Of a stretch of DNA of 64,000 bases, positions 45,023 to 52,903 are shown piece after piece. The notes beneath the pieces are model-generated. The model worked only from the letters and a program-made list of their open reading frames with translations, was not told where the DNA came from and did no database searches. Both the position numbers and the translations under genes were made by a program. Each line of letters begins with the position of its first letter. Within the stretch, counting starts at the first letter, position 1. Source of the DNA: Thermosynechococcus sichuanensis E542 (GTDB lineage: Bacteria; Cyanobacteriota; Cyanobacteriia; Thermosynechococcales; Thermosynechococcaceae); contig NZ_CP032152.1 in assembly GCF_003555505.1 (NCBI RefSeq), forward strand, positions 62,001 through 126,000, given 5' to 3'.

Positions 45023-46333
45023 CTAGGGTGTTCGCTGAAACATCGCAAGGGGGCGATCGCCATCATAGAACGTCAATGTATTTCCCTCAATGCGGTAGCG
45101 GTTCGTTTGCTCAAGGGTCTGCAAAAAGGACATCTCCAGCCGTTGTGCCCGTTGGCCAATACAGGCTCGCCGCGTTGTCGCCACTGCCGAAAACCGCAAT
45201 TGTTGGCCATTGACACTATAGCCGGCGTTAAAGTTATTGCAGCCACTGAAGCCCGCTGCTCGCTGGGCATTGGGATCAAACTCAATAAACACCGTATTCA
45301 TCGGATTGCGCGGTGGCATCGGCATATTTCCTAGGCGCTGAAGTTGCCAGCGGCCACTGAGGGGACGTTCAGTTGCCCCCGCCTCAAAGGTCAACAGCAG
45401 GCGATTGTCCTCAAAAAGTTGCAGCGTATTTCCTTGAATGCGGTAGCGGTTGGTGCGGCTCAGCCCCTGTAGCATCTGGGTTTCTACGCTCTGAAGCGGT
45501 TCTTGGCCGCAGAGGCGTTGGCTAGTGGCTAGGGGAGCAAAAAGCAGGCGTGGGCCGTTAGCGGTGTAGCCACCATTAAAGTTATTGCAGCCCGTAAAAC
45601 CATTGGCACGGCGGTTGGCACTATCAAACTCAATAAAGGCGGTATCCACTGGAACGGCTTGATTGCCAATGCGTCTGAGACGCCACCGCTGACCGCTAAG
45701 GCCTAGTTCTGGGGGTTGGGAGGGAGGGTGATTCGCCGTTGGCTGCGTGGAAACGGCCACAGGCACCAAGCGCGGCAGGGGTAGGAGTCCCCTTTCGAGG
45801 CGATAGGTCACAGTGCTGATGCGACTGGGGCAGCAGAGGGGATCATTGGAGGTGTAGCGGGCAAAGTCTGCGGTGAAGGTGCTGTCGTTTTGGAACTTGA
45901 CCTCGCCAAGGAATGAGCCATCAGTACGGGAGTCCATGAGATTTGGCGATAAGGTTCCCAAGTAGCGTCCTCCGGCAAAGACAAAGGCCTGATACCCCAT
46001 CGGACGACACATGCCATCAAAACCAGTATTGCCGAGAATAATTTCGACATTCTGATGGCGAATGGGAGTGCCCACTAGATACCAGCCTCGCTGTTGGATT
46101 AGACGATCGGCCATGGATTGGGGAGAACGTAGGGTGCTGCGACAGCGGTTCAACTCACTGGGATCAGGATTGCCCCGTGGGGGGATGTCTAGGATAGGAA
46201 GGTTGGGATTCCAATTGCGCGGCGGTTGATCGAGCCAAGACTGGGGGGCTGCCAAACTCATGGGGGCGATCGCCAGCGTTGTGGCGACTGTGTAGAGGGC
46301 GGCCAAGCCAGCCGCAGCGGGAAACTTGATCAT
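45023..46333 (-). CDS. Secreted protein with two META domains
   Basis: A 436-residue protein with an N-terminal signal-like segment (GLAALYTVATTLAIAPMSLAAP). Residues 60-195 are a region of unknown fold. Two META domains follow (about 215-320 and 325-432), each with LSGxRWxLxRxGN, the signature GFxGCNNFNxGY, and NRYRIxGNTL. META domains are found in HslJ-like envelope proteins linked to heat stress and antibiotic resistance. The two copies are clearly related, pointing to internal duplication. The export prediction is good; the function is not known. Confidence 0.85.
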   Translation of the reverse strand: MIKFPAAAGLAALYTVATTLAIAPMSLAAPQSWLDQPPRNWNPNLPILDIPPRGNPDPSELNRCRSTLRSPQSMADRLIQQRGWYLVGTPIRHQNVEIILGNTGFDGMCRPMGYQAFVFAGGRYLGTLSPNLMDSRTDGSFLGEVKFQNDSTFTADFARYTSNDPLCCPSRISTVTYRLERGLLPLPRLVPVAVSTQPTANHPPSQPPELGLSGQRWRLRRIGNQAVPVDTAFIEFDSANRRANGFTGCNNFNGGYTANGPRLLFAPLATSQRLCGQEPLQSVETQMLQGLSRTNRYRIQGNTLQLFEDNRLLLTFEAGATERPLSGRWQLQRLGNMPMPPRNPMNTVFIEFDPNAQRAAGFSGCNNFNAGYSVNGQQLRFSAVATTRRACIGQRAQRLEMSFLQTLEQTNRYRIEGNTLTFYDGDRPLAMFQRTP

Positions 46334-46418
46334 GGTGAGGGAAGACCAAATTCGATGGGGGTATCTCTAGGGACGTAGAGCAAGTATAGGGGTTCCCTAT
46401 GGATTTCCTCGCAAAAGA

Positions 46419-47978
46419 TTAAGAAACCTTTAGCAAGTACGCTAGAGCCAGAGCTTGGGCGATGCTGTCGTGTCCATAGCTAAAAACGCGGGGCACGTCG
46501 GGGTGCAGATGCTGGGCAAGCTCGCGGTAGGCATAGGGACTGCCATAGACCACCAGACCCGCCAGTTGATTTTGGGCATGCAGTCGTTCGAGGGTGGCGA
46601 TCGCTGGCGCACTTAAGCCCGCTTTGCCTCGAAAGGGATTGCCACGACTAAACACCTGCACTAAGGTCGGTGCTTTGGGGAAGCCTGCAATCATGGTGAG
46701 GGGCGTTTGCTGATCAATCACCACCCGTTGGTCAAAGCCCCCGGTGGGGGGCAATGTCAATGCAGGACAAGTACGCTTCAAAAAGCTGGCGTGCAGGGCA
46801 TCATCCACTATCAGGCAATTTACCCCTGAGGTCACGGGTTGCAAGGCTGGGCCAGCGCGCTCAAGACTGTCTTGGGCAATGGCGGTGGCCACCTCAAGGG
46901 CAGGTGTGGTTTGGAAATAGTCCAACTGTAATCCTAGGGGCTGAAGGCGAGCCTTGGCGGCTTGAATGCGGGCGACAGAGTCCCGAATGCGTTCAGGAGG
47001 AATCCGCCCTGACTCGACGGCGGCAACCACCGCTTCAATAGCTGCTGGGGGATCTAAGGGCATGAGCAAAATATCGGCACCCGCTTCTACGGCTTTAACG
47101 GCGGCTTCGGCGGTACCGTAGGTGTTGGCGATCGCCCCCATGACCAAGGCATCGGTCACAATGAGACCCCTAAATCCCATCTCTTGGCGCAGGATGCCCG
47201 TGAGAATCGGAGGAGACAGAGTGGCGGGGCGTGCGGCATCTAGGGCAGGTAGGTGGACATGGGCACTCATGACGGCATCCACCCCGGCGGCAATGGCAGC
47301 AACAAAAGGTGGCCATTCAATGGCTTGCAGGCGATCGCGATCGTGGGGAATCACGGGGAGTTCCAAATGTGAATCCGTGGCTGTATCCCCGTGGCCGGGA
47401 AAGTGCTTTGCCGTTGTTAGCACTGGATAGTCACGCGCCCCTTGAATAAACGCGGTTGCGAGGACACTCACAATGTCTGGTTCTTCGCCAAAGGCACGCA
47501 CATTAATCACCGGGTTGGCAGGATTATTATTTACATCCACCACTGGCGCGAGAACCCAATTCAACCCAATGGCTAAAGCCTCGGCTGCGGTGTATGCTCC
47601 CATTTCCCTTGCAAGGTCAATTGCCCGTTCGCGGTTCTTTTGGGCAATGGCTCCCAAGGCTGCCGGCGGGGGAAATTGTGTGGCGCCACTGAAGCGTTGA
47701 CCGACCCCCTCCTCAATATCCGCCGCTAGTAATAGTGGAATCGTCGCCCAAGATTGAAGTTGCCGACAGCGTTCTGCCACTTCGACGGCACTGCCCCCCA
47801 AGAGAATTACCCCACCTACTCCCCAGTCTTTAATCCAGCGTTTTAAGGTGTTTTGGGGCGGCTCCCAAGTGGGGTACTGAATCTGGCGATCGTAGAGGTA
47901 GCCACTGGCTCGCACCACCACCATCTGCGCCACCTGTGCCCGCAGCGAAAGATCAACAAGAGGGGGAATCAATGTCAT
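46419..47978 (-). CDS. nagZ: Glycoside hydrolase family 3 beta-N-acetylhexosaminidase (NagZ-like)
   Basis: A 519-residue GH3 enzyme. The NagZ signature KHFPGHGDTATDSHLELP provides the histidine-aspartate general acid/base, and the nucleophile is the Asp in GLIVTDALVMGAI. A second C-terminal domain of about 150 residues (from about 365) follows, as in longer NagZ proteins of cyanobacteria and Bacillus. No signal peptide is seen, so it may act on cytosolic muropeptides in cell-wall recycling. It lies 85 bases upstream of the META-domain gene on the same strand. The exact sugar specificity is inferred. Confidence 0.87.
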   Translation of the reverse strand: MTLIPPLVDLSLRAQVAQMVVVRASGYLYDRQIQYPTWEPPQNTLKRWIKDWGVGGVILLGGSAVEVAERCRQLQSWATIPLLLAADIEEGVGQRFSGATQFPPPAALGAIAQKNRERAIDLAREMGAYTAAEALAIGLNWVLAPVVDVNNNPANPVINVRAFGEEPDIVSVLATAFIQGARDYPVLTTAKHFPGHGDTATDSHLELPVIPHDRDRLQAIEWPPFVAAIAAGVDAVMSAHVHLPALDAARPATLSPPILTGILRQEMGFRGLIVTDALVMGAIANTYGTAEAAVKAVEAGADILLMPLDPPAAIEAVVAAVESGRIPPERIRDSVARIQAAKARLQPLGLQLDYFQTTPALEVATAIAQDSLERAGPALQPVTSGVNCLIVDDALHASFLKRTCPALTLPPTGGFDQRVVIDQQTPLTMIAGFPKAPTLVQVFSRGNPFRGKAGLSAPAIATLERLHAQNQLAGLVVYGSPYAYRELAQHLHPDVPRVFSYGHDSIAQALALAYLLKVS

Positions 47979-48236
47979 CGGTGTAATCGCATTTAGAACA
48001 AAATTTCACAAATCAATAACTTCCTTATTCAGCATATAAAAAATTGTCTCCAACTCTCTCAGGTAACTGGTCTGATTTTTTATACTAAAAGTACAGCCTT
48101 TACCTAATGATCTTGAGGCTCTTGAGGTGAAGTCCGCTGCCGTTGCTCTGGTAGAGCAAGTTTCAAGTTTTTCTTGCGGTGTTCAATCATTAAGCCAAAG
48201 GCTGAAGCCTAAATCGCTTTCTTTAGGAGTTGACCT

Positions 48237-48380
48237 ATGTTAAAAGCACTACGTGAGAAACTACAAAGTATGATGGTCTTTTTGATGGAGGCATTTGGGC
48301 GCATCTTCACCCCTCGCAACGATCACTATCCTTCCACAGGAGCACAGCCCTTTACGGGAACGCCCTCCCGTAAGAGTTAG
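48237..48380 (+). CDS. Small protein of 47 residues
   Basis: A short gene with a clear AGGAG seven bases before the ATG. The product begins MLKALREKLQSMMVFLMEAF, a likely amphipathic or membrane-associated helix. It ends with a flexible polar tail containing DHYPSTGAQPFTGTP. I have an impression of similar short proteins with a YP-x-TG-x-QPF tail in cyanobacteria, but cannot confirm it. A strong terminator 69 bases after the stop supports a real short transcription unit. The 258 bases upstream back to nagZ hold its leader and probably both promoters. Confidence 0.6.
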   Translation: MLKALREKLQSMMVFLMEAFGRIFTPRNDHYPSTGAQPFTGTPSRKS

Positions 48381-48448
48381 TTACTGTCTGCCACAAGCAT
48401 CATCCCTGTAGAGACTTTACAGGTAAAAATAACTAGTATTAGTTCTGC

Positions 48449-48494
48449 ATCAGCTCCGCCATAGCGGCAAGGAGGGGGCTGGTGCAATTTTTTA
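48449..48494 (+). terminator. Rho-independent terminator after the 47-residue gene
   Basis: A long stem pairs CATCAGCTCC with GGGGGCTGGTG (one G-U, minor bulge) and encloses a smaller CCGC-CATA-GCGG hairpin. It is followed by CAATTTTTT. The position, 69 bases after the small gene's stop, fits its terminator. Confidence 0.75.
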
Positions 48495-49090
48495 TGAGCT
48501 TGGGGCGATCGCCCAAACTGTGAAAACCTAGAGATAACGCTCAGCGCTGAAGATACCACTAATAAGGTCGCAACCACTGAATCTAACGGCATATTGCAGA
48601 ATCGGTTAAGGAATATTTCAGATATTGAATTTCCAGTTAACATTTGAGCATTCCCAAAGGCCTATGCTAACTTAAAAGTAGGCACAGAAAGAAAGGTTAA
48701 CGATAAGAGTGAACTTAAGGCTTGTGCCTCCCAGTCCTTGAGTTCGGGATAAAGCAAAGTTACTCCAAGATAAATCTCACTCCTGTCTTGTGGGTAACAT
48801 CACAATTCATCCTTTGAGCTTCACCGTTGTGTATTTGTCCTCTCGCTTTATCCAGCCTTATCGTTTGTGTGGTTACTGCCGAAGTCCCCATCCTGTCGTC
48901 CATGGGAGTTAAGGCAAACTAGGTAACCTCCTAATACTAAAGGTCGTCAACGTTGACAGCAATCCATTACCTAGTGTCCATGCTCCAAGCTTGATCGGTT
49001 GAGATCGTATTGTGGGGGTTTGGATCGCCAGCTAAAACCACGTTTTGTCCACGTTAGTTGTTGAGTTAATTCGTCATTGCTAACTTCGTT
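48495..49090. other. Non-coding region, possible structured RNA
   Basis: No frame of convincing coding character is found on either strand in these 596 bases. Pairing segments exist: GGATAAAGC (48748-48756) with GCTTTATCC (48845-48853), and a perfect 12-base palindrome GTCAACGTTGAC at 48946-48957. A plus-strand terminator closes the region at 49091. I looked for tmRNA, RNase P, SRP RNA and group II intron hallmarks and saw none. It may encode an untranslated RNA of the plus strand. Confidence 0.35.
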
Positions 49091-49127
49091 AGGGGTCTTG
49101 CTGCCGTCAGCTTGACCCCCTCGTTTT
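49091..49127 (+). terminator. Rho-independent terminator-like hairpin
   Basis: AGGGGTC pairs with GACCCCCT around a 16-base loop and is followed by CGTTTTATGTTT on the plus strand. On the minus strand the stem is followed by AACGAAG, so it does not look like the sat terminator. It implies a plus-strand transcript ending here, although no plus-strand gene is seen in the preceding 700 bases. Confidence 0.6.
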
Positions 49128-49144
49128 ATGTTTAGGCGTTTAGG

Positions 49145-50347
49145 CTATGACGTGAATTGCGGTTGCCGCATGGCGCGTGCCAGTTCTGCTGCGACTTCTG
49201 GCCGCGAAAACTCTGGGGGGGGCAATTCTCCCCGGCGCAGCATTTCCCGTACCTTTGTTCCTGAGAGGTGAATGCGTTCTTCGGGTTTGCTGGGACTGGT
49301 TTTGCTGGTGGCCATCGACTGGGTGCGGGTGCAGTAGAAGGCATGCTCAAATTTCAAGGGAATAATGCCCAAGGCTGCTGGGTCAAATTCATCAAAAATA
49401 TGTTGGGCATCGTAGGTGCCGTAGTAGTCCCCCACGCCCGCGTGATCCCGACCGACAATGAAATGGGTACAGCCATAGTTTTTGCGCACGAGGGCATGGA
49501 AAATTGCCTCCCGTGGTCCTGCATAGCGCATGGCTGCCGGGTTAATCGCTAGAATGACCCGATCTTTGGGGAAGTAGTGCTCGAGCATGATTTCATAGCA
49601 GCGCATCCGCACATCGGCGGGAATGTCATCCTCCTTGGTGGCACCCACGAGGGGATGTAAAAAGAGGCCATCAACGATTTCCAAGGCGCATTTTTGGATG
49701 TATTCATGGGCGCGGTGGATGGGGTTGCGGGTCTGGAAACCAACGATCGTGCGCCACCCTTTTTCACGGAAGAGGGCACGGGAGTCCACTGGATCAATAC
49801 AATAGTTGGGGAATTGGGGGTGGGGATGCCGCTCTAGGAGCCAAATCGGGCCTGCAAGATTGACGTCTCCCTGTTCATAGACCACCTTGACGCCGGGGTG
49901 TTTGTCATCTTCGGTGCGATAGACACAGCGAGCCTCACGGCGTTTGTCATAGGTGTATTTTTCTGTAAGCTCGAGAATTCCCAAAAACTGACCCGCGGCA
50001 TTATCAAGGCGAATGGTTTGGCCAATTTCTAAGGGAGCCGCCACCTCAGCACTGACGGAAAGGGTAATGGGAATAGACCACGGCAACCCATTGGCTAGGT
50101 ACATTTCTTCAACCACTCGCTCATAGTCGGCCTGTCCCATAAAGCCGGTCAGGGGACTAAAGCCACCAATGGCAATGAGTTCCAAGTCAGAGACAGCCCG
50201 TTCATCAAGGGTGATGCGGGGCAATTGATCGGCACGGGCCAGCCAAGCCTGTTTTTGTTCGGGGGAGAGAATACGATTGACGAGAATACCGCCGTGGGGG
50301 GCGATCGCGTCCTTTGTCTGTACGGTTGCTGATGGACTCAAGGTCAA
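49145..50347 (-). CDS. sat: Sulfate adenylyltransferase (ATP sulfurylase)
   Basis: Sat forms adenylyl sulfate from ATP and sulfate, the first step of assimilatory sulfate reduction. The 400-residue monofunctional form is typical of cyanobacteria. The substrate-binding signature [11 protein letters not shown] lies in the middle, followed by [13 protein letters not shown] and the ATP-binding region [20 protein letters not shown]. The C-terminal [25 protein letters not shown] is also family-like. No cysH or sulfate transporter is adjacent. It is divergent from the alpha/beta hydrolase gene. Confidence 0.96.
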   Translation of the reverse strand: MTLSPSATVQTKDAIAPHGGILVNRILSPEQKQAWLARADQLPRITLDERAVSDLELIAIGGFSPLTGFMGQADYERVVEEMYLANGLPWSIPITLSVSAEVAAPLEIGQTIRLDNAAGQFLGILELTEKYTYDKRREARCVYRTEDDKHPGVKVVYEQGDVNLAGPIWLLERHPHPQFPNYCIDPVDSRALFREKGWRTIVGFQTRNPIHRAHEYIQKCALEIVDGLFLHPLVGATKEDDIPADVRMRCYEIMLEHYFPKDRVILAINPAAMRYAGPREAIFHALVRKNYGCTHFIVGRDHAGVGDYYGTYDAQHIFDEFDPAALGIIPLKFEHAFYCTRTQSMATSKTSPSKPEERIHLSGTKVREMLRRGELPPPEFSRPEVAAELARAMRQPQFTS

Positions 50348-50439
50348 ACTCCTTTTGGGGCTGGATGAACCTGTGGCAAAACTTCATAGGATAGAAAGAT
50401 AAAAGTCATTATTGGACGAATGGGTACAGGAGACAACTG

Positions 50440-51336
50440 GTGGATCCCTATCGCTATGGTGTCCAGCGAGAGTGGTGCTGGCGGGGGTGGCAGAGTCGCT
50501 ATAGTTTTTGGCGACCCACTTGCGGTGGGGGGACGCCGCTAATCTTGCTCCACGGCTTTGGCGCATCTTTACAACATTGGCGATACAATTTGCGGGTTTT
50601 GGGAGAGTATCAGCCGACCTATGCCCTTGATTTAATGGGGTTGGGGGCAGCAGAAAAGCCCATTGCGGCCTATGGGGCTGAATTTTGGGCAGAGCAGGTT
50701 TATGCCTTTTGGCAGCAGATTGTCGGCCAACCAGGGGTGATTGTTGGCAACTCCATTGGGGCGTTGATTGCCCTTACCTGTGCTTATTGCTATCCGCAGA
50801 TGGCGGCGGGGGTGGTGATGCTGAGTTTGCCGGATCCAGCGGTGCGTGAGGAGTTGATTCCAAGGGCGATCGCCCCCCTTGTGAGCGGAATTGAACAGAT
50901 ATTTACCGCCCCTTGGCTGCTGCGCCCCCTTTTTTACACCATTCGCCGCCCCTGCATTGTCAAGCGGTGGGCACAACTGGCCTACGCCAACCCTGCTTGT
51001 GTGGATGATGAATTATTGGACATCTTGCTCACTCCTGCCTATGACCGCGATAGCGATCGCGCCTTTGTGCAAATGACCCGCGCCATGAGTCGTACAGACT
51101 TTGGTCCTAGTGCCAAAACGATGCTCAAAACCGTGTCTCAACCCCTATTGCTCATCTGGGGCAAACAGGATCGCTTCATCCCGCCGATGTTGAGTCAGCA
51201 GTTTCAACAGGTACAGCCGAGGATGCAGGTGGTGGAGCTAGATCACACGGGGCACTGTCCCCATGATGAACACCCCGATCGCGTCAATGGGCTGATTTTG
51301 GATTGGTTGCGCAGCCACGAACTGGCGAGGGGTTGA
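50440..51336 (+). CDS. Alpha/beta-fold hydrolase
   Basis: A 298-residue protein starting with GTG, preceded by AGGAG seven bases upstream. The oxyanion-hole motif LILLHGFGASLQHWRYN, the nucleophile Ser in IVGNSIGALIAL and the catalytic His in LDHTGHCPHDEHPD are in place. The acid is probably the Asp in IWGKQDRFIPP. It resembles the large cyanobacterial and plastid group of epoxide-hydrolase/haloperoxidase-like proteins. Substrate cannot be told; an unusual feature is the tryptophan-rich N-terminus (EWCWRGWQSRY). The next gene, gltS-like, follows after 54 bases. Confidence 0.85.
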   Translation: MDPYRYGVQREWCWRGWQSRYSFWRPTCGGGTPLILLHGFGASLQHWRYNLRVLGEYQPTYALDLMGLGAAEKPIAAYGAEFWAEQVYAFWQQIVGQPGVIVGNSIGALIALTCAYCYPQMAAGVVMLSLPDPAVREELIPRAIAPLVSGIEQIFTAPWLLRPLFYTIRRPCIVKRWAQLAYANPACVDDELLDILLTPAYDRDSDRAFVQMTRAMSRTDFGPSAKTMLKTVSQPLLLIWGKQDRFIPPMLSQQFQQVQPRMQVVELDHTGHCPHDEHPDRVNGLILDWLRSHELARG

Positions 51337-51390
51337 GTCCTACCCTTACAGGCTCTATGATCACGGCAATCTTTAGGATTAGCGTGGCGG

Positions 51391-52821
51391 ATGTTTAGGC
51401 TGATTACAGTTTTCTGGGCGTTTATTTTTATTGGTGTTTTGCTACTCTTGGGGCGAATCTTGCGGCAGCGTTGGGCACTCATGCGATCACTCTATATGCC
51501 CAGTTCGGTGATTGCCGGCGTCTTGGGACTCATTCTTGGCCCTGGGGTCCTAGGGGCGATCGCCAGTCAAATTGCACCTGACTCAGGTTTGGTGAATGGC
51601 CTCTTTGCCGAAGACATCCGTGAAGTCTGGAAGCAGTCCCCGAGTATTTTCATCAACATTGTTTTTGCCTGTCTCTTTCTAGGGGAAGTGATCCCTAGCC
51701 CCCGCGAAATTTGGCAGAAAGCTTCACCGCAGGTCGCCTTTGGTCAGATTTTGGCTTGGGGGCAATATGTAGTGGGTTTGCTGCTGACGTTGCTTGTTCT
51801 CACGCCTGTATTTGGCATGGATCCGATTGCTGGTGCCCTGATTGAGATTACCTTTGAGGGGGGGCATGGCACTGCCGCCGGCATGGCCGATACCTTTAGG
51901 GAGTTAAACTTTACGGCTGGAGCTGATATGGCCTTGGGCTTGGCCACTGTGGGCTTAGTCTCTGGGGTGATTTTTGGGGTGGCACTGATTCACTGGGCAC
52001 GGCGCACGGGACGCTTACAGGTCAAACCCTTACTGGACTCGGAAGTCGAGGAGAATCCCGACCCCCATCCCCACGATGACCCAGAAACACGGCAACGGCG
52101 GCGACAACTACTGCGGGGGCTACTCATTGATCCTTTGTCATTAAATTTCTGTTTTGTAGGTTTGGCGATTATTGTGGGCTGGGTGATTCTCGAAGCCCTG
52201 CGCCGGTTAGAAGCAATAACTTGGGGACAAACGGGTTTGAAGCTCATGGCCTATGTGCCCCTATTTCCCTTGGCGCTGATCGGTGGCATTATTGTGCAGT
52301 TAATCCTGACCCGTTGGCACAAACAGTACCTGATTAGCCGCCCATTGATTAACCACATTGGCGGTGTCGCCTTAGATGTGACGATTATTACTGCCTTGGC
52401 CACCCTCTCTTTGGCCGCGATTGGCGAAAATCTCATTCCCTTTATCCTCTTGAGTGTAGGCGGAATTGCTTGGAATCTTTTTGTGATGCTCTATTTAGCG
52501 CCGCGAATTTTGCCCATGTTCTGGTTTGAGCGGGGGATTGGCGACATGGGACAATCCATGGGGGTGACCTCTACTGGGTTATTGCTGATTCGTATGGTGG
52601 ATCCCCACAACCAATCGGGGGCACTGGAAAGTTTTGCCTACAAGCAAATTCTCTTTGAGCCGATTGTTGGCGGTGGGTTATTTACGGCTGCGGCACCGAT
52701 TCTAATCCGTAATTTTGGGGTTGTGCCGGTACTGGGATTCAGCGGCGGGCTATTGCTGCTGTGGTTGTGGTTTGGGTTGTGGAACTATGGCCAGATTCGG
52801 CGATCGCTCGTGCAAAATTGA
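51391..52821 (+). CDS. Sodium/glutamate symporter family protein (GltS-like)
   Basis: A 476-residue membrane protein with about ten hydrophobic helices. The family signature FEGGHGTAAGMADTF lies in the first half, and a related re-entrant segment with GDMGQSMGVTSTGLLLIR lies in the second, as in GltS. A charged cytoplasmic loop with repeated His and Asp residues (ENPDPHPHDDPETRQRRR) lies between the two halves and is longer than in E. coli GltS. Glutamate as substrate is presumed from the family. The next gene is sucrose synthase, so a shared osmotic theme is possible but speculative. Confidence 0.87.
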   Translation: MFRLITVFWAFIFIGVLLLLGRILRQRWALMRSLYMPSSVIAGVLGLILGPGVLGAIASQIAPDSGLVNGLFAEDIREVWKQSPSIFINIVFACLFLGEVIPSPREIWQKASPQVAFGQILAWGQYVVGLLLTLLVLTPVFGMDPIAGALIEITFEGGHGTAAGMADTFRELNFTAGADMALGLATVGLVSGVIFGVALIHWARRTGRLQVKPLLDSEVEENPDPHPHDDPETRQRRRQLLRGLLIDPLSLNFCFVGLAIIVGWVILEALRRLEAITWGQTGLKLMAYVPLFPLALIGGIIVQLILTRWHKQYLISRPLINHIGGVALDVTIITALATLSLAAIGENLIPFILLSVGGIAWNLFVMLYLAPRILPMFWFERGIGDMGQSMGVTSTGLLLIRMVDPHNQSGALESFAYKQILFEPIVGGGLFTAAAPILIRNFGVVPVLGFSGGLLLLWLWFGLWNYGQIRRSLVQN

Positions 52822-52903
52822 CCCCCTTCAGGGAGAAACCTAGAATAGAAACGACTTGAGCCGCTGTGCCGTCTCAGGTAAAAGTTGCGTTGTGAGTTTG
52901 CCG

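Noticed and set aside
48495-49144. Group II intron, tmRNA, RNase P RNA or SRP RNA in the large gap
   Set aside because: No domain V of an intron and no conserved core sequence of these RNAs was seen on either strand.
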